DNA from: Nocardioides sp. CER19
Lineage (GTDB): Bacteria; Actinomycetota; Actinomycetes; Propionibacteriales; Nocardioidaceae
DNA length: 64,000 nucleotides
Assembly (NCBI RefSeq): GCF_029846275.1
Contig: NZ_JARVWS010000003.1
Coordinates: forward strand, 124,001-188,000
Direction: 5' to 3'
In this document: piece by piece, positions 47,515-55,979 of the stretch
How positions within the stretch are numbered: the first letter of the stretch is position 1
Layout: every line of letters starts with the position of its first letter
Notes under the pieces: model-generated
Database searches by the model: none
Seen by the model: only the letters and a program-made list of their open reading frames with translations
What the model was told of the DNA's origin: nothing
Translations under genes and position numbers: made by a program

Positions 47515-48228
47515 TCAGTACTCGGGAGGCCCGTCGCTCGCGGCCTTGAGCAGGTCCTCGAACGACGTCGGGCTGGCGAACTCCTCGTCGACCGTCTTGC
47601 GGTGCGCCACCGGCCGCGGGACGTCGCCGGGTCCGGCGACCAGCGCGGCGAGCTCGTTGGCTGCCCGGTTGACCCGCTTGGCGAGGTCGCCCGTCCCCTG
47701 CTCGCCGCCCGCGGCACCGAAGTCCTCGCTGGCCGCGAAGACTCCGGTGGGCACGACGACGGCGTGCAGGTAGGAGAACAGCGGGCGCAGTGCGTGCTCG
47801 AGCACCAGCGAGTGCCGGGCGGTACCGGCGGTGGCCGCGACGACCACCGGCTTGCCGTCGAGCACGCCGAGCTCGAGGACGTCGAAGAACGTCTTGAACA
47901 GGCCGGAGTACGACGCCGAGAAGACCGGCGTGACAGCGACGACGCCGTCTGCCCGGCGTACCTTCTCGATGGCTGCCTTGAGCTCGCCGGTCGGGAAGCC
48001 GGTGAGCAGGTGGTCGGCCAGGGCGTGGGCCAGCGGCCGCAGCTCGACCACCTCGACCTCGGCCTCCTGGCCGCGCTCGTGGATCGCGTCCACGGCCGCC
48101 TCGCCGAGCATGTCGGCGAGGAGCCGGGTGCTCGACGGGACGCTGAGTCCCGCCGAGATCACGACGATCTTCCTCCCGGCGTCGCCGGCCGCACCGGAGC
48201 GGAGCGACGATTCGGCTGGGGTGATCAC
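47515..48228 (-). CDS. NADPH-dependent FMN reductase, CE1759 family
   Basis: A 237-residue flavodoxin-fold reductase that supplies reduced FMN. The opening KIVVISAGLSVPSSTRLLAD is the FMN phosphate site, and VAVTPVFSASYSGLFKTFFDVLE and VVAATAGTARHSLVLEHALRPLFSYL are typical of this family. It overlaps the luciferase-like monooxygenase upstream (ATGA), forming the two-component set in which the reductase feeds FMNH2 to the oxygenase. Its stop abuts the stop of the converging EF-G2 gene with no gap. Confidence 0.93.
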   Translation of the reverse strand: MITPAESSLRSGAAGDAGRKIVVISAGLSVPSSTRLLADMLGEAAVDAIHERGQEAEVEVVELRPLAHALADHLLTGFPTGELKAAIEKVRRADGVVAVTPVFSASYSGLFKTFFDVLELGVLDGKPVVVAATAGTARHSLVLEHALRPLFSYLHAVVVPTGVFAASEDFGAAGGEQGTGDLAKRVNRAANELAALVAGPGDVPRPVAHRKTVDEEFASPTSFEDLLKAASDGPPEY

Positions 48229-49400
48229 AGTTCCCCCTCGAGGACCTTGGCGACCTCCGGGTCGTCCAGGTCGCGGTCGGTGGTGCCGGTGGCGGCGTCG
48301 CCCGCGGCATAGACGGTGCTGTCCTTCGCACCGCCCGCCTTCTCGACGAGCGAGGCGTGGGTGGGCGCGTCGGGTACGCCGGGCTTGCGCACGCGGTCGA
48401 ACTCGGCACGCATCGTCGGCAGGATCTCGCCGAGCAGGTCGAGCTGCTCGAGCACGGTCTTGAGCGGCAGGCCGGCGTGGTCGAGCAGGAACAGCTGGCG
48501 CTGGTAGTCGCCGACGTAGTCGCGGAACGAGAGCGTGCGCTCGAGGACCTGCTGGGGGCTGCCCACCGTCAGGGGGGTCGCCTCGGTGAAGTCCTCCAGG
48601 GACGGGCCGTGGCCGTAGACCGGCGCGTTGTCGAAGTACGGACGGAACTCGTTCCAGGCGTCCTGGCTGTTCTTCCGCATGAAGAACTGCCCGCCCAGAC
48701 CGACGATCGCCTGGTCCGCGGTGCCGTGGCCGTAGTGCTCGAACCGCTGGCGGTAGAGGCGCACCATGGCCTCGGTGTGGCTGGACGGCCAGAAGATGTG
48801 GTTGTGGAAGAAGCCGTCGCCGTAGTAGGCGGCCTGCTCGGCGATCTCAGGGCTGCGGATCGACCCGTGCCAGACGAACGGCGCGACGCCGTCGAGCGGG
48901 CGCGGGGTCGACGTGTAGCCCTGGAGCGGCGTACGGAACCGGCCGTTCCAGTCGACGACGTCCTCGGTCCAGAGCCGGCGCAGCAGCGCATAGTTCTCGA
49001 TGGCCAGGTTGATGCCCTGCCGGATGTCCTTGCCGAACCACGGGTAGACCGGCCCGGTGTTGCCGCGACCCATCATCAGGTCGACGCGGCCGTCGGTGAG
49101 GTGCTGGATCTTGGCGTAGTCCTCGGCGATCAGCACGGGGTCGGTCGTCGTGATCAGCGTGGTCGCCGTCGACAGGATGATCCGCTCGGTCTGCGCGCCG
49201 ATGTAGGCGAGCGTCGCCGTGGGGTTGGAGGCGATGAACGGAGGGTTGTGGTGCTCGCCCGTCGCGAAGACGTCGAGACCGATGTCCTCCGCCTTCTTCG
49301 CGATCGCGACCGTCGCCTTGATCCGCTCGTGCTCGGTAGGCGTCTTGCCGGTGGTGGGATCGGTGGTGACGTCTCCGACCGTGAAGATTCCGAACTGCAT
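48225..49400 (-). CDS. LLM-class flavin-dependent oxidoreductase, CE1758 family
   Basis: A 391-residue bacterial-luciferase-like FMNH2-dependent monooxygenase. FDVFATGEHHNPPF-type residues (LDVFATGEHHN), TERIILSTATTLITTTDPVLIAEDYAKIQHLTDGR and WPSSHTEAMVRLYRQRFEHYGHG match the luciferase-like barrel. It pairs with the CE1759-type FMN reductase just downstream. The substrate is unknown; alkyl sulfonates, long-chain ketones or xenobiotics are family precedents. The ATG at 49400 has AGGAG 6 bases upstream, and a probable operator lies 30 bases before the start. Confidence 0.93.
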   Translation of the reverse strand: MQFGIFTVGDVTTDPTTGKTPTEHERIKATVAIAKKAEDIGLDVFATGEHHNPPFIASNPTATLAYIGAQTERIILSTATTLITTTDPVLIAEDYAKIQHLTDGRVDLMMGRGNTGPVYPWFGKDIRQGINLAIENYALLRRLWTEDVVDWNGRFRTPLQGYTSTPRPLDGVAPFVWHGSIRSPEIAEQAAYYGDGFFHNHIFWPSSHTEAMVRLYRQRFEHYGHGTADQAIVGLGGQFFMRKNSQDAWNEFRPYFDNAPVYGHGPSLEDFTEATPLTVGSPQQVLERTLSFRDYVGDYQRQLFLLDHAGLPLKTVLEQLDLLGEILPTMRAEFDRVRKPGVPDAPTHASLVEKAGGAKDSTVYAAGDAATGTTDRDLDDPEVAKVLEGEL

Positions 49401-49429
49401 CACGTGCTCCTATCGGACTGGGAGACCCA

Positions 49430-49451
49430 GGTAGTTGAATTCTGAACTACC
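49430..49451. promoter_or_regulatory. Operator-like palindrome (MarR-type size) upstream of flavin monooxygenase
   Basis: Perfect 7-bp arms GGTAGTT and AACTACC flank the 8-base spacer GAATTCTG, which itself contains the palindrome GAATTC. The site is AT-rich against a very GC-rich background and lies 30 bases before the monooxygenase start. Arm length and spacing fit a MarR or HxlR-type dimer. No such regulator gene is adjacent. Confidence 0.65.
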
Positions 49452-49516
49452 CCTGCAACCGGTACGCCGCCCACGGTATTCCACGCCGCCGCCGACCGGG
49501 TCGCGCGGCCGGGCCG

Positions 49517-49538
49517 GCGGCGGATCAGCGGCGGATCA
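49517..49538. repeat. Two tandem 11-bp repeats GCGGCGGATCA
   Basis: Two exact adjacent copies lie just beyond the SpoIIE phosphatase stop in the intergenic gap. They probably arose by slippage and no function is suggested. Confidence 0.7.
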
Positions 49539-49544
49539 GCGCCT

Positions 49545-50648
49545 CTAGACCAGGGCGGCGGCCGGGCAGCGGCTGAGGATGAGCACCGCCCGATCGTCGT
49601 CGCCGTCGTCGACGCGCGCCAGGATCCGCCCCGGCGCCCCGTCGAAGCCATGGCTCAGCACGTCCCGCTCCGCAACGCCACGGAGCCACGCGATGCCCGC
49701 GTCGATGTCGGACCGGCGCCGCTCGATGACGCCGTCGGTGTAGAACATGAGCGCGTCGCCGGGGTCGAGCACGCCGCTGCTCGCGTGGAACTGCGGCTTC
49801 TCGACGACCCCGAGCGCGGTGCCGCGCGCGTTGTCGATGACCCACTCCTCCTTGGCGGCCTGCCAGCGCAGCGCGGGCGGGTGACCGGCGCTCGTCACGC
49901 GGTAGCTGCCGTCGGCGAGGTCGACGAGGAGGTGCACCGCCGTCGAGAAGGTGTCGTCGCTGTGCTGGCGCATCAGGAAGGCGTTGGCGGCGCGCATGAG
50001 TCGCTCCGGGGGCAGCGCGCCGATCAGGCCGCCCAGCGCTCCGGCGAACTGCAGCGCCTGAGGGCCGACGGCGGTGCCCTTGCCGCAGACGTCGACGAGG
50101 ACCACCTCGAGGACGTGTCCGTCCCGGAGGTCGGCGACGAGGAAGTCCCCGGCGTACCCGGTGCCGGCCGCGGCGATCATCGCCGACTGGCACCGCCAGC
50201 CGCTCGGGAGCACGGGGACGCGTCCCTGCTGCTGGAGCCGGTCGCGCAGCTTGGCGAGGACGGCTTCGCTCAGGCCCACGGGAAGCCCGCTGCGCTGCCG
50301 GCTGGACTGCCACAGCATGATGCCGATCGCCAGGCCACCGACGATGACGTCGACCACGCCCAGCCGGCGCATCTGGCCGCCGTTGTGCACGTAGGCGACG
50401 AGCACGGCGACGACCGTCGCGCCGGTCAGCACGGAGAGCGGACGGAACCGGAGCAGGGTCAACCCGAGCAGTGGCCACAGGAAGAACGCGCCCATCGGCA
50501 GCCATTCGTAGGCGAACCACGAGACGAGCAGGCATCCGAGCAGGCCGACGAGCAGGACGCCCAGCACCTGCCGTTGGCTCCGGGCCGATCCCGTGCGCCA
50601 CCGGCGAGCAAGGTCGCCAGGTCCGCGCCCGAGGCGCGACTGCAGCAT
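49545..50648 (-). CDS. Membrane PP2C/SpoIIE-type serine phosphatase
   Basis: A 367-residue protein with three to four N-terminal transmembrane helices (about 28-115) and a C-terminal SpoIIE/PP2C phosphatase domain (about 145-365). The metal-site acids are visible in GYAGDFLVADLRDGHVLEVVLVDVCGKG and GDALMFYTDGVIERR, with TSAGHPPALRW between. Such proteins dephosphorylate anti-anti-sigma factors; no STAS or kinase partner is adjacent here, so the target is unknown. It has a leaderless promoter and diverges from the LacI-family gene. Confidence 0.9.
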   Translation of the reverse strand: MLQSRLGRGPGDLARRWRTGSARSQRQVLGVLLVGLLGCLLVSWFAYEWLPMGAFFLWPLLGLTLLRFRPLSVLTGATVVAVLVAYVHNGGQMRRLGVVDVIVGGLAIGIMLWQSSRQRSGLPVGLSEAVLAKLRDRLQQQGRVPVLPSGWRCQSAMIAAAGTGYAGDFLVADLRDGHVLEVVLVDVCGKGTAVGPQALQFAGALGGLIGALPPERLMRAANAFLMRQHSDDTFSTAVHLLVDLADGSYRVTSAGHPPALRWQAAKEEWVIDNARGTALGVVEKPQFHASSGVLDPGDALMFYTDGVIERRRSDIDAGIAWLRGVAERDVLSHGFDGAPGRILARVDDGDDDRAVLILSRCPAAALV

Positions 50649-50654
50649 GCGCGC

Positions 50655-50660
50655 AGCGTA
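50655..50660 (-). promoter_or_regulatory. -10 hexamer TACGCT before SpoIIE phosphatase gene
   Basis: Minus-strand TACGCT ends 6 bases before the ATG at 50648. Confidence 0.55.
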
Positions 50661-50730
50661 GGGCAGTGGACAGGACGGCGCCGGGCAATCTCCACAACGC
50701 CGACGACCCGCGGCATCGGGAGTTGCACGC

Positions 50731-50760
50731 TGCTTGCAGGGCGTTGCGTTTTTCTTGCGA
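50731..50760. promoter_or_regulatory. Candidate LacI-family operator region upstream of regulator gene
   Basis: GCTTGCAGGGCGTTGCG followed by CTTGCGA lies just upstream of the -35 element. A matching TCTTGCAGCGC occurs after the regulator gene, before the glucosidase, so the shared CTTGCAG core is a plausible autoregulatory site. Confidence 0.45.
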
Positions 50761-50770
50761 CGTCAGCTCA

Positions 50771-50799
50771 TTGTCAGGACAGGACACTGCGCCTAGCCT
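50771..50799 (+). promoter_or_regulatory. Promoter of lacI-family gene (TTGTCA-N17-TAGCCT)
   Basis: A -35-like TTGTCA and -10 TAGCCT are separated by 17 bases, and the -10 ends 6 bases before ATG 50806. Transcription is probably leaderless. Confidence 0.65.
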
Positions 50800-50805
50800 T
50801 CGCGC

Positions 50806-51843
50806 ATGAAGCGACGACTGGCCGAGGTCGCGGCCCGCGCGGGAGTGAGCGAGGCGACGGTCAGCCGCGTGCTCAACAGCAAGCCCGGCGTCTCCGACGC
50901 CACCCGTGAAACCGTGCTGACCGCGCTCGACGTGCTCGGCTACGAGCGGCCGACCAAGCTGCGCGGCGAGCGGGCCCGGCTGGTCGGTCTCGTGATCCCC
51001 GAGCTCTCGAACCCAATCTTCCCGGCGCTGGCCGAGGTCGTCGTCGCGCTCCTCGCCCAGAACGGGCTGACGCCCGTGCTGTGCACCCTGACCAGCGACC
51101 CGGCGGGCGAGCCGAACTACGTCGACATGCTGCTGGAGCAGCAGCAGGTCGCCGGGATCGTCTTCGCCGGCGGCCTCTACAGCCAGGGTGACGCTGACCA
51201 CAGCCACTACGACCGGATCGCCCGCCGCAAGCTGCCCGTCGTGCTCATCAACGCGGGCATCGACCGGCTGCCGTTCCCCCGCGTGGTCTGCGACGACGCG
51301 AGCGCCGCAGAGCAGGCGGTCGCGCACCTGCGCTCCCTCGGGCACGAGCGCATCGGGCTCATCCTCGGGCCGCGCGACCACGAACCGTCGACCCGCAAGC
51401 TCGAGGCGGCGCGTGCCGTGCTCGCCGGCACCGGCTCTCCGCTCGACGACGACCTCGTCGTCCACTGCCAGTTCTCGCTGCAGAGCGGCCAGTCGGGCGC
51501 GTCCGCGCTGCTCGCCCGCGGCGCGACCGGCCTGGTCTGCGCGAGCGACCCCCTCGCCCTCGGCGCCGTGCGCGCGGCCCGCAGGGCCGGGCGGCGGGTG
51601 CCGGACGACGTCTCGGTCATCGGCTACGACGACTCGGCCTTCATGTCCTCCGTCGAGCCGCCGCTCACCACCGTGCGTCAGCCGATCGAGGCGATGGGTC
51701 GTGCCGCGGTGTCGTCGCTCCTCGCCCAGATCCGCGGGGAGGAGACAGCCGTCGACGAGCTGCTGTTCGAGCCAGAACTGGTCGTACGCAGGTCCACGTC
51801 GCCTGCAAGCGGAGCCCTTCCAGCCGCAAGAACTGAAAGTTAA
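50806..51843 (+). CDS. LacI family transcriptional regulator of the glucoside cluster
   Basis: A 345-residue repressor-type regulator. The N-terminal helix-turn-helix and hinge helix are clear (RLAEVAARAGVSEATVSRVLNSK...LGYERP). The periplasmic-binding-protein-like effector domain (about 60-335) contains VGLVIPELSNPIFPALAEVV and VIGYDDSAFMSSVEPPLTTVRQP. It is followed immediately by a GH13 glucosidase and sugar ABC genes, so it very likely responds to an alpha-glucoside or its product. CTTGCAG-containing sites lie on both sides of the gene. Confidence 0.94.
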   Translation: MKRRLAEVAARAGVSEATVSRVLNSKPGVSDATRETVLTALDVLGYERPTKLRGERARLVGLVIPELSNPIFPALAEVVVALLAQNGLTPVLCTLTSDPAGEPNYVDMLLEQQQVAGIVFAGGLYSQGDADHSHYDRIARRKLPVVLINAGIDRLPFPRVVCDDASAAEQAVAHLRSLGHERIGLILGPRDHEPSTRKLEAARAVLAGTGSPLDDDLVVHCQFSLQSGQSGASALLARGATGLVCASDPLALGAVRAARRAGRRVPDDVSVIGYDDSAFMSSVEPPLTTVRQPIEAMGRAAVSSLLAQIRGEETAVDELLFEPELVVRRSTSPASGALPAARTES

Positions 51844-51865
51844 TTACGTTCTGCGAAGTTCTTGC
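51826..51865. promoter_or_regulatory. Operator-like 9-bp inverted repeat between lacI-type gene and glucosidase
   Basis: Perfect arms GCAAGAACT (51826-51834) and AGTTCTTGC (51857-51865) flank a 22-base AT-rich spacer containing GTTAATTACGTT. The left arm lies in the end of the regulator coding sequence. Position and AT content suggest the operator/promoter of the glucosidase-ABC operon. Confidence 0.6.
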
Positions 51866-51947
51866 AGCGCCCTGGAAGCCGTCCTAGCGTTCCGGCCACG
51901 TCGCACACCGTGTGACGACCGTCATAGGACCGGAAGGCAGGGACCGC

Positions 51948-53594
51948 GTGAACTCGGACGACCCCGACTGGTGGCGTGGAGCGGCGATCTACCAGGTCTA
52001 CCCGCGGAGCTTCGCCGACGGCAACGGCGACGGCATGGGCGACCTGGCCGGTGTCCGCAGCCGGCTCCCCTACCTCGCCGCGCTCGGCGTCGACGCCGTG
52101 TGGTTCACGCCGTGGTACCCGTCGCCGATGGCCGACGGTGGCTACGACGTCGCGGACTACCGCGGCGTCGACCCGCGGTTCGGCGACCTCGCGGAGGCCG
52201 AGGGCCTGATCGAGGACGCGCTCGCCGTCGGCATCCGCACCATCATCGACGTCGTCCCCAACCACATCTCCGACCAGCACGAGTGGTTCCGGTCGGCGCT
52301 CGCCGCAGGCCCCGGATCACCCGAGCGCGACCGGTTCTGGTTCCGCGACGGCCGTGGTCCCGGCGGCGAGCAGGCGCCCAACGGGTGGGTCTCGGAGTTC
52401 GGCGGCCCCGCGTGGTCGCGGGTGACCGGTCCGGACGGTGAACCCGAGCAGTGGTACCTGCACCTGTTCGCGCCGGGACAGCCCGACCTCAACTGGCACC
52501 ACCCCGACGTGGTCACCGAGCACGAGGAGGTGCTCCGCTTCTGGTTCGACCGGGGGGCGGGCGGCATCCGCATCGACTCCGCCGCCCTGCTCGCGAAGGA
52601 CCCCAGCTTGCCGGACGTCACGGAGCCGACCGCTCCCGGCCAGCACCCGTACGTCGACCGGGAGGAGCTCCAGGAGATCTACCGCGCCTGGCGCAAGGTC
52701 GCCGAGTCCTACGGCCCCGACCGCGTCCTCATCGGCGAGCTCTGGCTCCCCGACGCGGAACGGTTCGCCCGCTACCTGCGCCCCGGCGTCCTGCACAGTG
52801 CGTTCAACTTCGACTTCATGACCGCGCCCTGGACAGCCGCTGACCTGCGCCCGTCGATCAGCAACACGCTCGAGCTGCACGACGGGGTCGGGGCGCCGGC
52901 GACCTGGGTGCTCTCCAACCACGACGTCACCCGGCCGGTCACCCGCTACGGACGAACGGAGACCGGCTTCGCCTTCGAGCGCAAGCGTTTCGGTGTCCCC
53001 ACCGATCCCGCGCTCGGCCGGCGCCGGGCGCGGGCGGCCGCGCTGCTCGCGATGGCGCTACCTGGCGCCTACTACCTCTACCAGGGCGAGGAGCTGGGAC
53101 TACCCGAGGCCGACATCCCGCGGGACCGCATCGACGACCCGATGCACGCGCGATCCGGCGGGGTCGACCCCGGCCGGGACGGCTGTCGCGTGCCACTGCC
53201 GTGGAGCGGTGCCGAGCCGCCGTACGGCTTCAGCCCGGCGGGTGTCGAGACGTGGCTCCCGCAGCCCCCGGACTGGGCAGCGCTCACCGTCGCCGCCCAG
53301 GAGGCCGACCCCGGCTCGATGCTCGCTCTCTACCGTGCGGCCCTGGCGCTCCGCGCCCGACGCCCCGAGCTGGGGGCGAGCGGCCCCGACGCCGCCTTCG
53401 CCTGGACCGAGCTCGGACCGGACGTGATCGCGTTCCGCCGCGGCGCACGGTTCGTCAGCGTCACGAACTTCGGCGACGCACCCGTCGACCTCGCCGCCGG
53501 CGACCTGGCGGGCTGGACGGCCCTGCTCGCCAGCGCTCCCACGGAAGGAGGACTGCTGCCCGCCGACACCACCGTCTGGCTGACGGTGCACTGA
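51948..53594 (+). CDS. GH13 alpha-glucosidase
   Basis: A 548-residue cytoplasmic glycoside hydrolase family 13 enzyme (oligo-1,6-glucosidase/alpha-glucosidase/trehalose-hydrolase type). The opening WWRGAAIYQVYPRSFADGNGDGMGDLAGV is diagnostic. The catalytic residues are nucleophile Asp210 (GIRIDSAAL), acid Glu264 (IGELWL) and Asp326 (SNHDVTR), and IIDVVPNH is intact. There is no signal peptide, so it acts on sugars imported by the downstream ABC transporter. The GTG at 51948, after GGAAGG, is preferred to the GTG at 51912. Linkage specificity is not certain. Confidence 0.92.
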   Translation: MNSDDPDWWRGAAIYQVYPRSFADGNGDGMGDLAGVRSRLPYLAALGVDAVWFTPWYPSPMADGGYDVADYRGVDPRFGDLAEAEGLIEDALAVGIRTIIDVVPNHISDQHEWFRSALAAGPGSPERDRFWFRDGRGPGGEQAPNGWVSEFGGPAWSRVTGPDGEPEQWYLHLFAPGQPDLNWHHPDVVTEHEEVLRFWFDRGAGGIRIDSAALLAKDPSLPDVTEPTAPGQHPYVDREELQEIYRAWRKVAESYGPDRVLIGELWLPDAERFARYLRPGVLHSAFNFDFMTAPWTAADLRPSISNTLELHDGVGAPATWVLSNHDVTRPVTRYGRTETGFAFERKRFGVPTDPALGRRRARAAALLAMALPGAYYLYQGEELGLPEADIPRDRIDDPMHARSGGVDPGRDGCRVPLPWSGAEPPYGFSPAGVETWLPQPPDWAALTVAAQEADPGSMLALYRAALALRARRPELGASGPDAAFAWTELGPDVIAFRRGARFVSVTNFGDAPVDLAAGDLAGWTALLASAPTEGGLLPADTTVWLTVH

Positions 53595-53636
53595 TCCCCG
53601 CCGACCCGGCGAAGACGTACCTATCGAGGAGTGACC

Positions 53637-55013
53637 ATGTCCCACCACCCACGGCGCCGCGCCCTCGCGCTGGCGAGCGTCGTCGCTCTCACCGGCCCGC
53701 TCCTGCTGGCCGCGTGCGGGTCGAGCGACGACGACAGCGACAAGAGCGGCAAGGTGACCATCACCGTCGAGGGCTGGCGCCCCGGCGACGAGCAAGGAAC
53801 CATCGACGCGGTCAAGAAGCAGGCCGCGGCGTTCATGAAGGAGCACCCTGACGTCGTCGTGAAGCCGATGGAGTGGGAGTGGAACGCCGAGACGTTCGCC
53901 ACCCAGCTGGCCGGCGGCCAGCTGCCCACCACCTTCCGGGTGCCGTTCACCGACACCAAGGGCCTCGCCGAGCGCAAGCAGATCGCCGACGTCACCGAGT
54001 ACGTCGATGCCCTCCCCTACGCGCAGGACTTCAACCCCAGCGTCCTGGCCGCCGCCCAGGGCACCGACGGCAAGGTCTACGGCCTGCCCACCGACGTCTA
54101 CGGCGTCGGGCTCCACTACAACCGCAAGCTCTTCCAGCAGGCCGGACTGGATCCCGACAAGCCACCGACGACCTGGGACGAGGTCAGGGCCGACGCCAAG
54201 GCCATCGCCGACAAGACCGGGGCCGCCGGTTACGTCCAGATGACCACCAACAACACCGGCGGCTGGATGCTCACGACGCTCACCTACGCGCTCGGCGGCC
54301 GCATGGAGTCCGATGACGGCGCCGAGGCCACGATCGACAACGCCGCGACGAAGCACGGGCTCGAGCTCCTGCACAGCATGCGGTGGGACGACCACTCGAT
54401 GGGCAGCAACACCAGCTTCGAGTGGGCTCCGATCAACGAGGCCTTCGCGGCAGGGAAGATCGGCATGTACATGTCCGGCTCTGACGTCTACAACGCGCTC
54501 GTGACCACCAACCAGGTCGACCCCAGCAGCTATGGCCTGGCCGCGCTGCCGCTCGCCGACGGCGGCTCGGTCGGGATCCTCGGCGGCGGGTCCGTGGCCG
54601 CCGTCAACGCCAAGGCCAGCGCGGCGCAGCAGAAGGCGGCCGTCGCCTGGAACGACTTCTACCGCGAGCGGAAGAACTACGACCCGGAGGCGGCCGTCGC
54701 CGACGCCGAGGTGCTCAAGGCGAGCAACCAGCCGATCGGGACGCCGACGCTGCCCGTCTTCGACGAGGCGACGTGGCAGAAGGTCCAGGACGCGCTGAAG
54801 CCCTATGTCAACGTGCCGCGCGACCAGATGACGTCCTTCACCGACGGCGTCTTCCAGCAGACCCTCATCCCCGAGCCCGCCTCGCAGACGCAGGCGGTCT
54901 ACGGAGTGCTCGACGCCGTGGTCCAGAAGGTGCTCACCGACGAGCACGCCGACATCGACGGCCTGCTCGCCGACGCCGACAAGAAGGCGCAGCAGCTCCT
55001 CGACGCCAGCTGA
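53637..55013 (+). CDS. Sugar ABC transporter substrate-binding lipoprotein
   Basis: A 458-residue family-1 extracellular solute-binding protein. The signal peptide ends in the lipobox LLAAC (LTGPLLLAACGSSDDD), anchoring it outside the membrane. The mature domain has typical features: TITVEGWRPGDEQ, VYGLPTDVYGVGLHYNRKLFQQAGLDPDKPPTTWDEV and FEWAPINEAFAAGKIGMYMSGSD. It follows the glucosidase by 42 bases, with GAGGAG 5 bases before the ATG. The ligand is presumably an alpha-glucoside or oligosaccharide. Confidence 0.93.
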   Translation: MSHHPRRRALALASVVALTGPLLLAACGSSDDDSDKSGKVTITVEGWRPGDEQGTIDAVKKQAAAFMKEHPDVVVKPMEWEWNAETFATQLAGGQLPTTFRVPFTDTKGLAERKQIADVTEYVDALPYAQDFNPSVLAAAQGTDGKVYGLPTDVYGVGLHYNRKLFQQAGLDPDKPPTTWDEVRADAKAIADKTGAAGYVQMTTNNTGGWMLTTLTYALGGRMESDDGAEATIDNAATKHGLELLHSMRWDDHSMGSNTSFEWAPINEAFAAGKIGMYMSGSDVYNALVTTNQVDPSSYGLAALPLADGGSVGILGGGSVAAVNAKASAAQQKAAVAWNDFYRERKNYDPEAAVADAEVLKASNQPIGTPTLPVFDEATWQKVQDALKPYVNVPRDQMTSFTDGVFQQTLIPEPASQTQAVYGVLDAVVQKVLTDEHADIDGLLADADKKAQQLLDAS

Positions 55014-55030
55014 CCCTCCTCCCCCCGGAT

Positions 55031-55064
55031 GCCGGGCCGGCCCTCCTCCGACGGCCGGCCCGGC
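55031..55064 (+). other. Intra-operon hairpin between binding-protein and permease genes
   Basis: A perfect 12-bp stem GCCGGGCCGGCC / GGCCGGCCCGGC with a 10-base loop sits 17 bases after the binding-protein stop. No T-tract follows. It probably stabilises the upstream mRNA or attenuates read-through, giving more binding protein than permease. Confidence 0.75.
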
Positions 55065-55088
55065 ACCCTCCCGATCCGAAAGGCGACG

Positions 55089-55979
55089 ATGACTGCTCTG
55101 CTGGCGCCGCTGCGCCGAGCCGCCGCACCGGTGCTGTTCCTCCTGCCGATGCTGCTGGTCTTCGGCCTGTTCTCCTGGTGGCCGATCGTGCGTTCGGTCG
55201 TGATGAGCCTGCAGCAGACCAACCTGGTCACCGCTCCCGAGTTCGTCGGCCTCGACAACTTCCGCGCGGTCCTGCAGGACCCGCTGCTCGCCACCGCCGT
55301 GCAGAACACGGTTTGGTTCGCGCTGCTCGCGCTCGTCATCGGCTATCCGGTGCCGCTGGTGCTCGCCGTGATCATGAGCGACGTGCGCCGCGCGCGCGGC
55401 CTCTACACGCTGCTCGCCTATCTGCCCGTCGTGATCCCCCCGGCCGTCGCCGTCCTGCTCTGGCGGATCTTCTACGACGCCGAGCCGACCGGGCTGTTCA
55501 ACACCGTGCTCGGCTGGGTCGGCCTCGGACCGGTCCCCTGGCTCGAGGACAGGAGCTGGGCGATGCCGTCGCTGGTGCTCGAGGCGACCTGGGCGGCGGC
55601 GGGCGGCACCGTGATCATCTACCTGGCCGCGCTGGTCTCGGTGCCCCCGGAGCTCTACGACGCGGCGGAGGTCGACGGCGCGGGCGTGCTGCGCAAGATC
55701 TGGCACGTCACGCTTCCCCACCTGCGCGGCGTCATGCTGATCACCCTCATCCTGCAGATCATCGGGACGGCGCAGGTCTTCCTCGAGCCCTACCTGTTCA
55801 CCGACGGCGGACCCGACAACGCGACCCTCACCGTGCTGCTGCTCGTCTACAACTACGCCTTCCAGAACACGACCGGCGGCGACTATGGCAAGGCGACCGC
55901 CCTCAGCCTGATGCTGGCGGCGTTCCTCGCCTGCCTGTCCCTCGTCTACTTCCGGGTCACGCGGAGGTGGGCGTCGTGA
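55089..55979 (+). CDS. Sugar ABC transporter permease (MalF type)
   Basis: A 296-residue inner-membrane permease with six helices. The first is PVLFLLPMLLVFGLFSWWPIV, and the cytoplasmic EAA loop reads YDAAEVDGAGVLRKIWHVTLPHL, the site that docks the ATPase. FVGLDNFRAVLQD is typical of carbohydrate permeases. It precedes and overlaps the second permease gene (GTGA). No ATP-binding gene is present, so the ATPase is likely shared and encoded elsewhere. Confidence 0.94.
   Translation: MTALLAPLRRAAAPVLFLLPMLLVFGLFSWWPIVRSVVMSLQQTNLVTAPEFVGLDNFRAVLQDPLLATAVQNTVWFALLALVIGYPVPLVLAVIMSDVRRARGLYTLLAYLPVVIPPAVAVLLWRIFYDAEPTGLFNTVLGWVGLGPVPWLEDRSWAMPSLVLEATWAAAGGTVIIYLAALVSVPPELYDAAEVDGAGVLRKIWHVTLPHLRGVMLITLILQIIGTAQVFLEPYLFTDGGPDNATLTVLLLVYNYAFQNTTGGDYGKATALSLMLAAFLACLSLVYFRVTRRWAS

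Noticed and set aside
49487..49522. GC-rich hairpin (8-bp stem CGCCGCCG/CGGCGGCG) after the SpoIIE phosphatase gene
   Set aside because: The stem is simple CGG/CCG repeat sequence expected by chance in this composition and has no T-tract.
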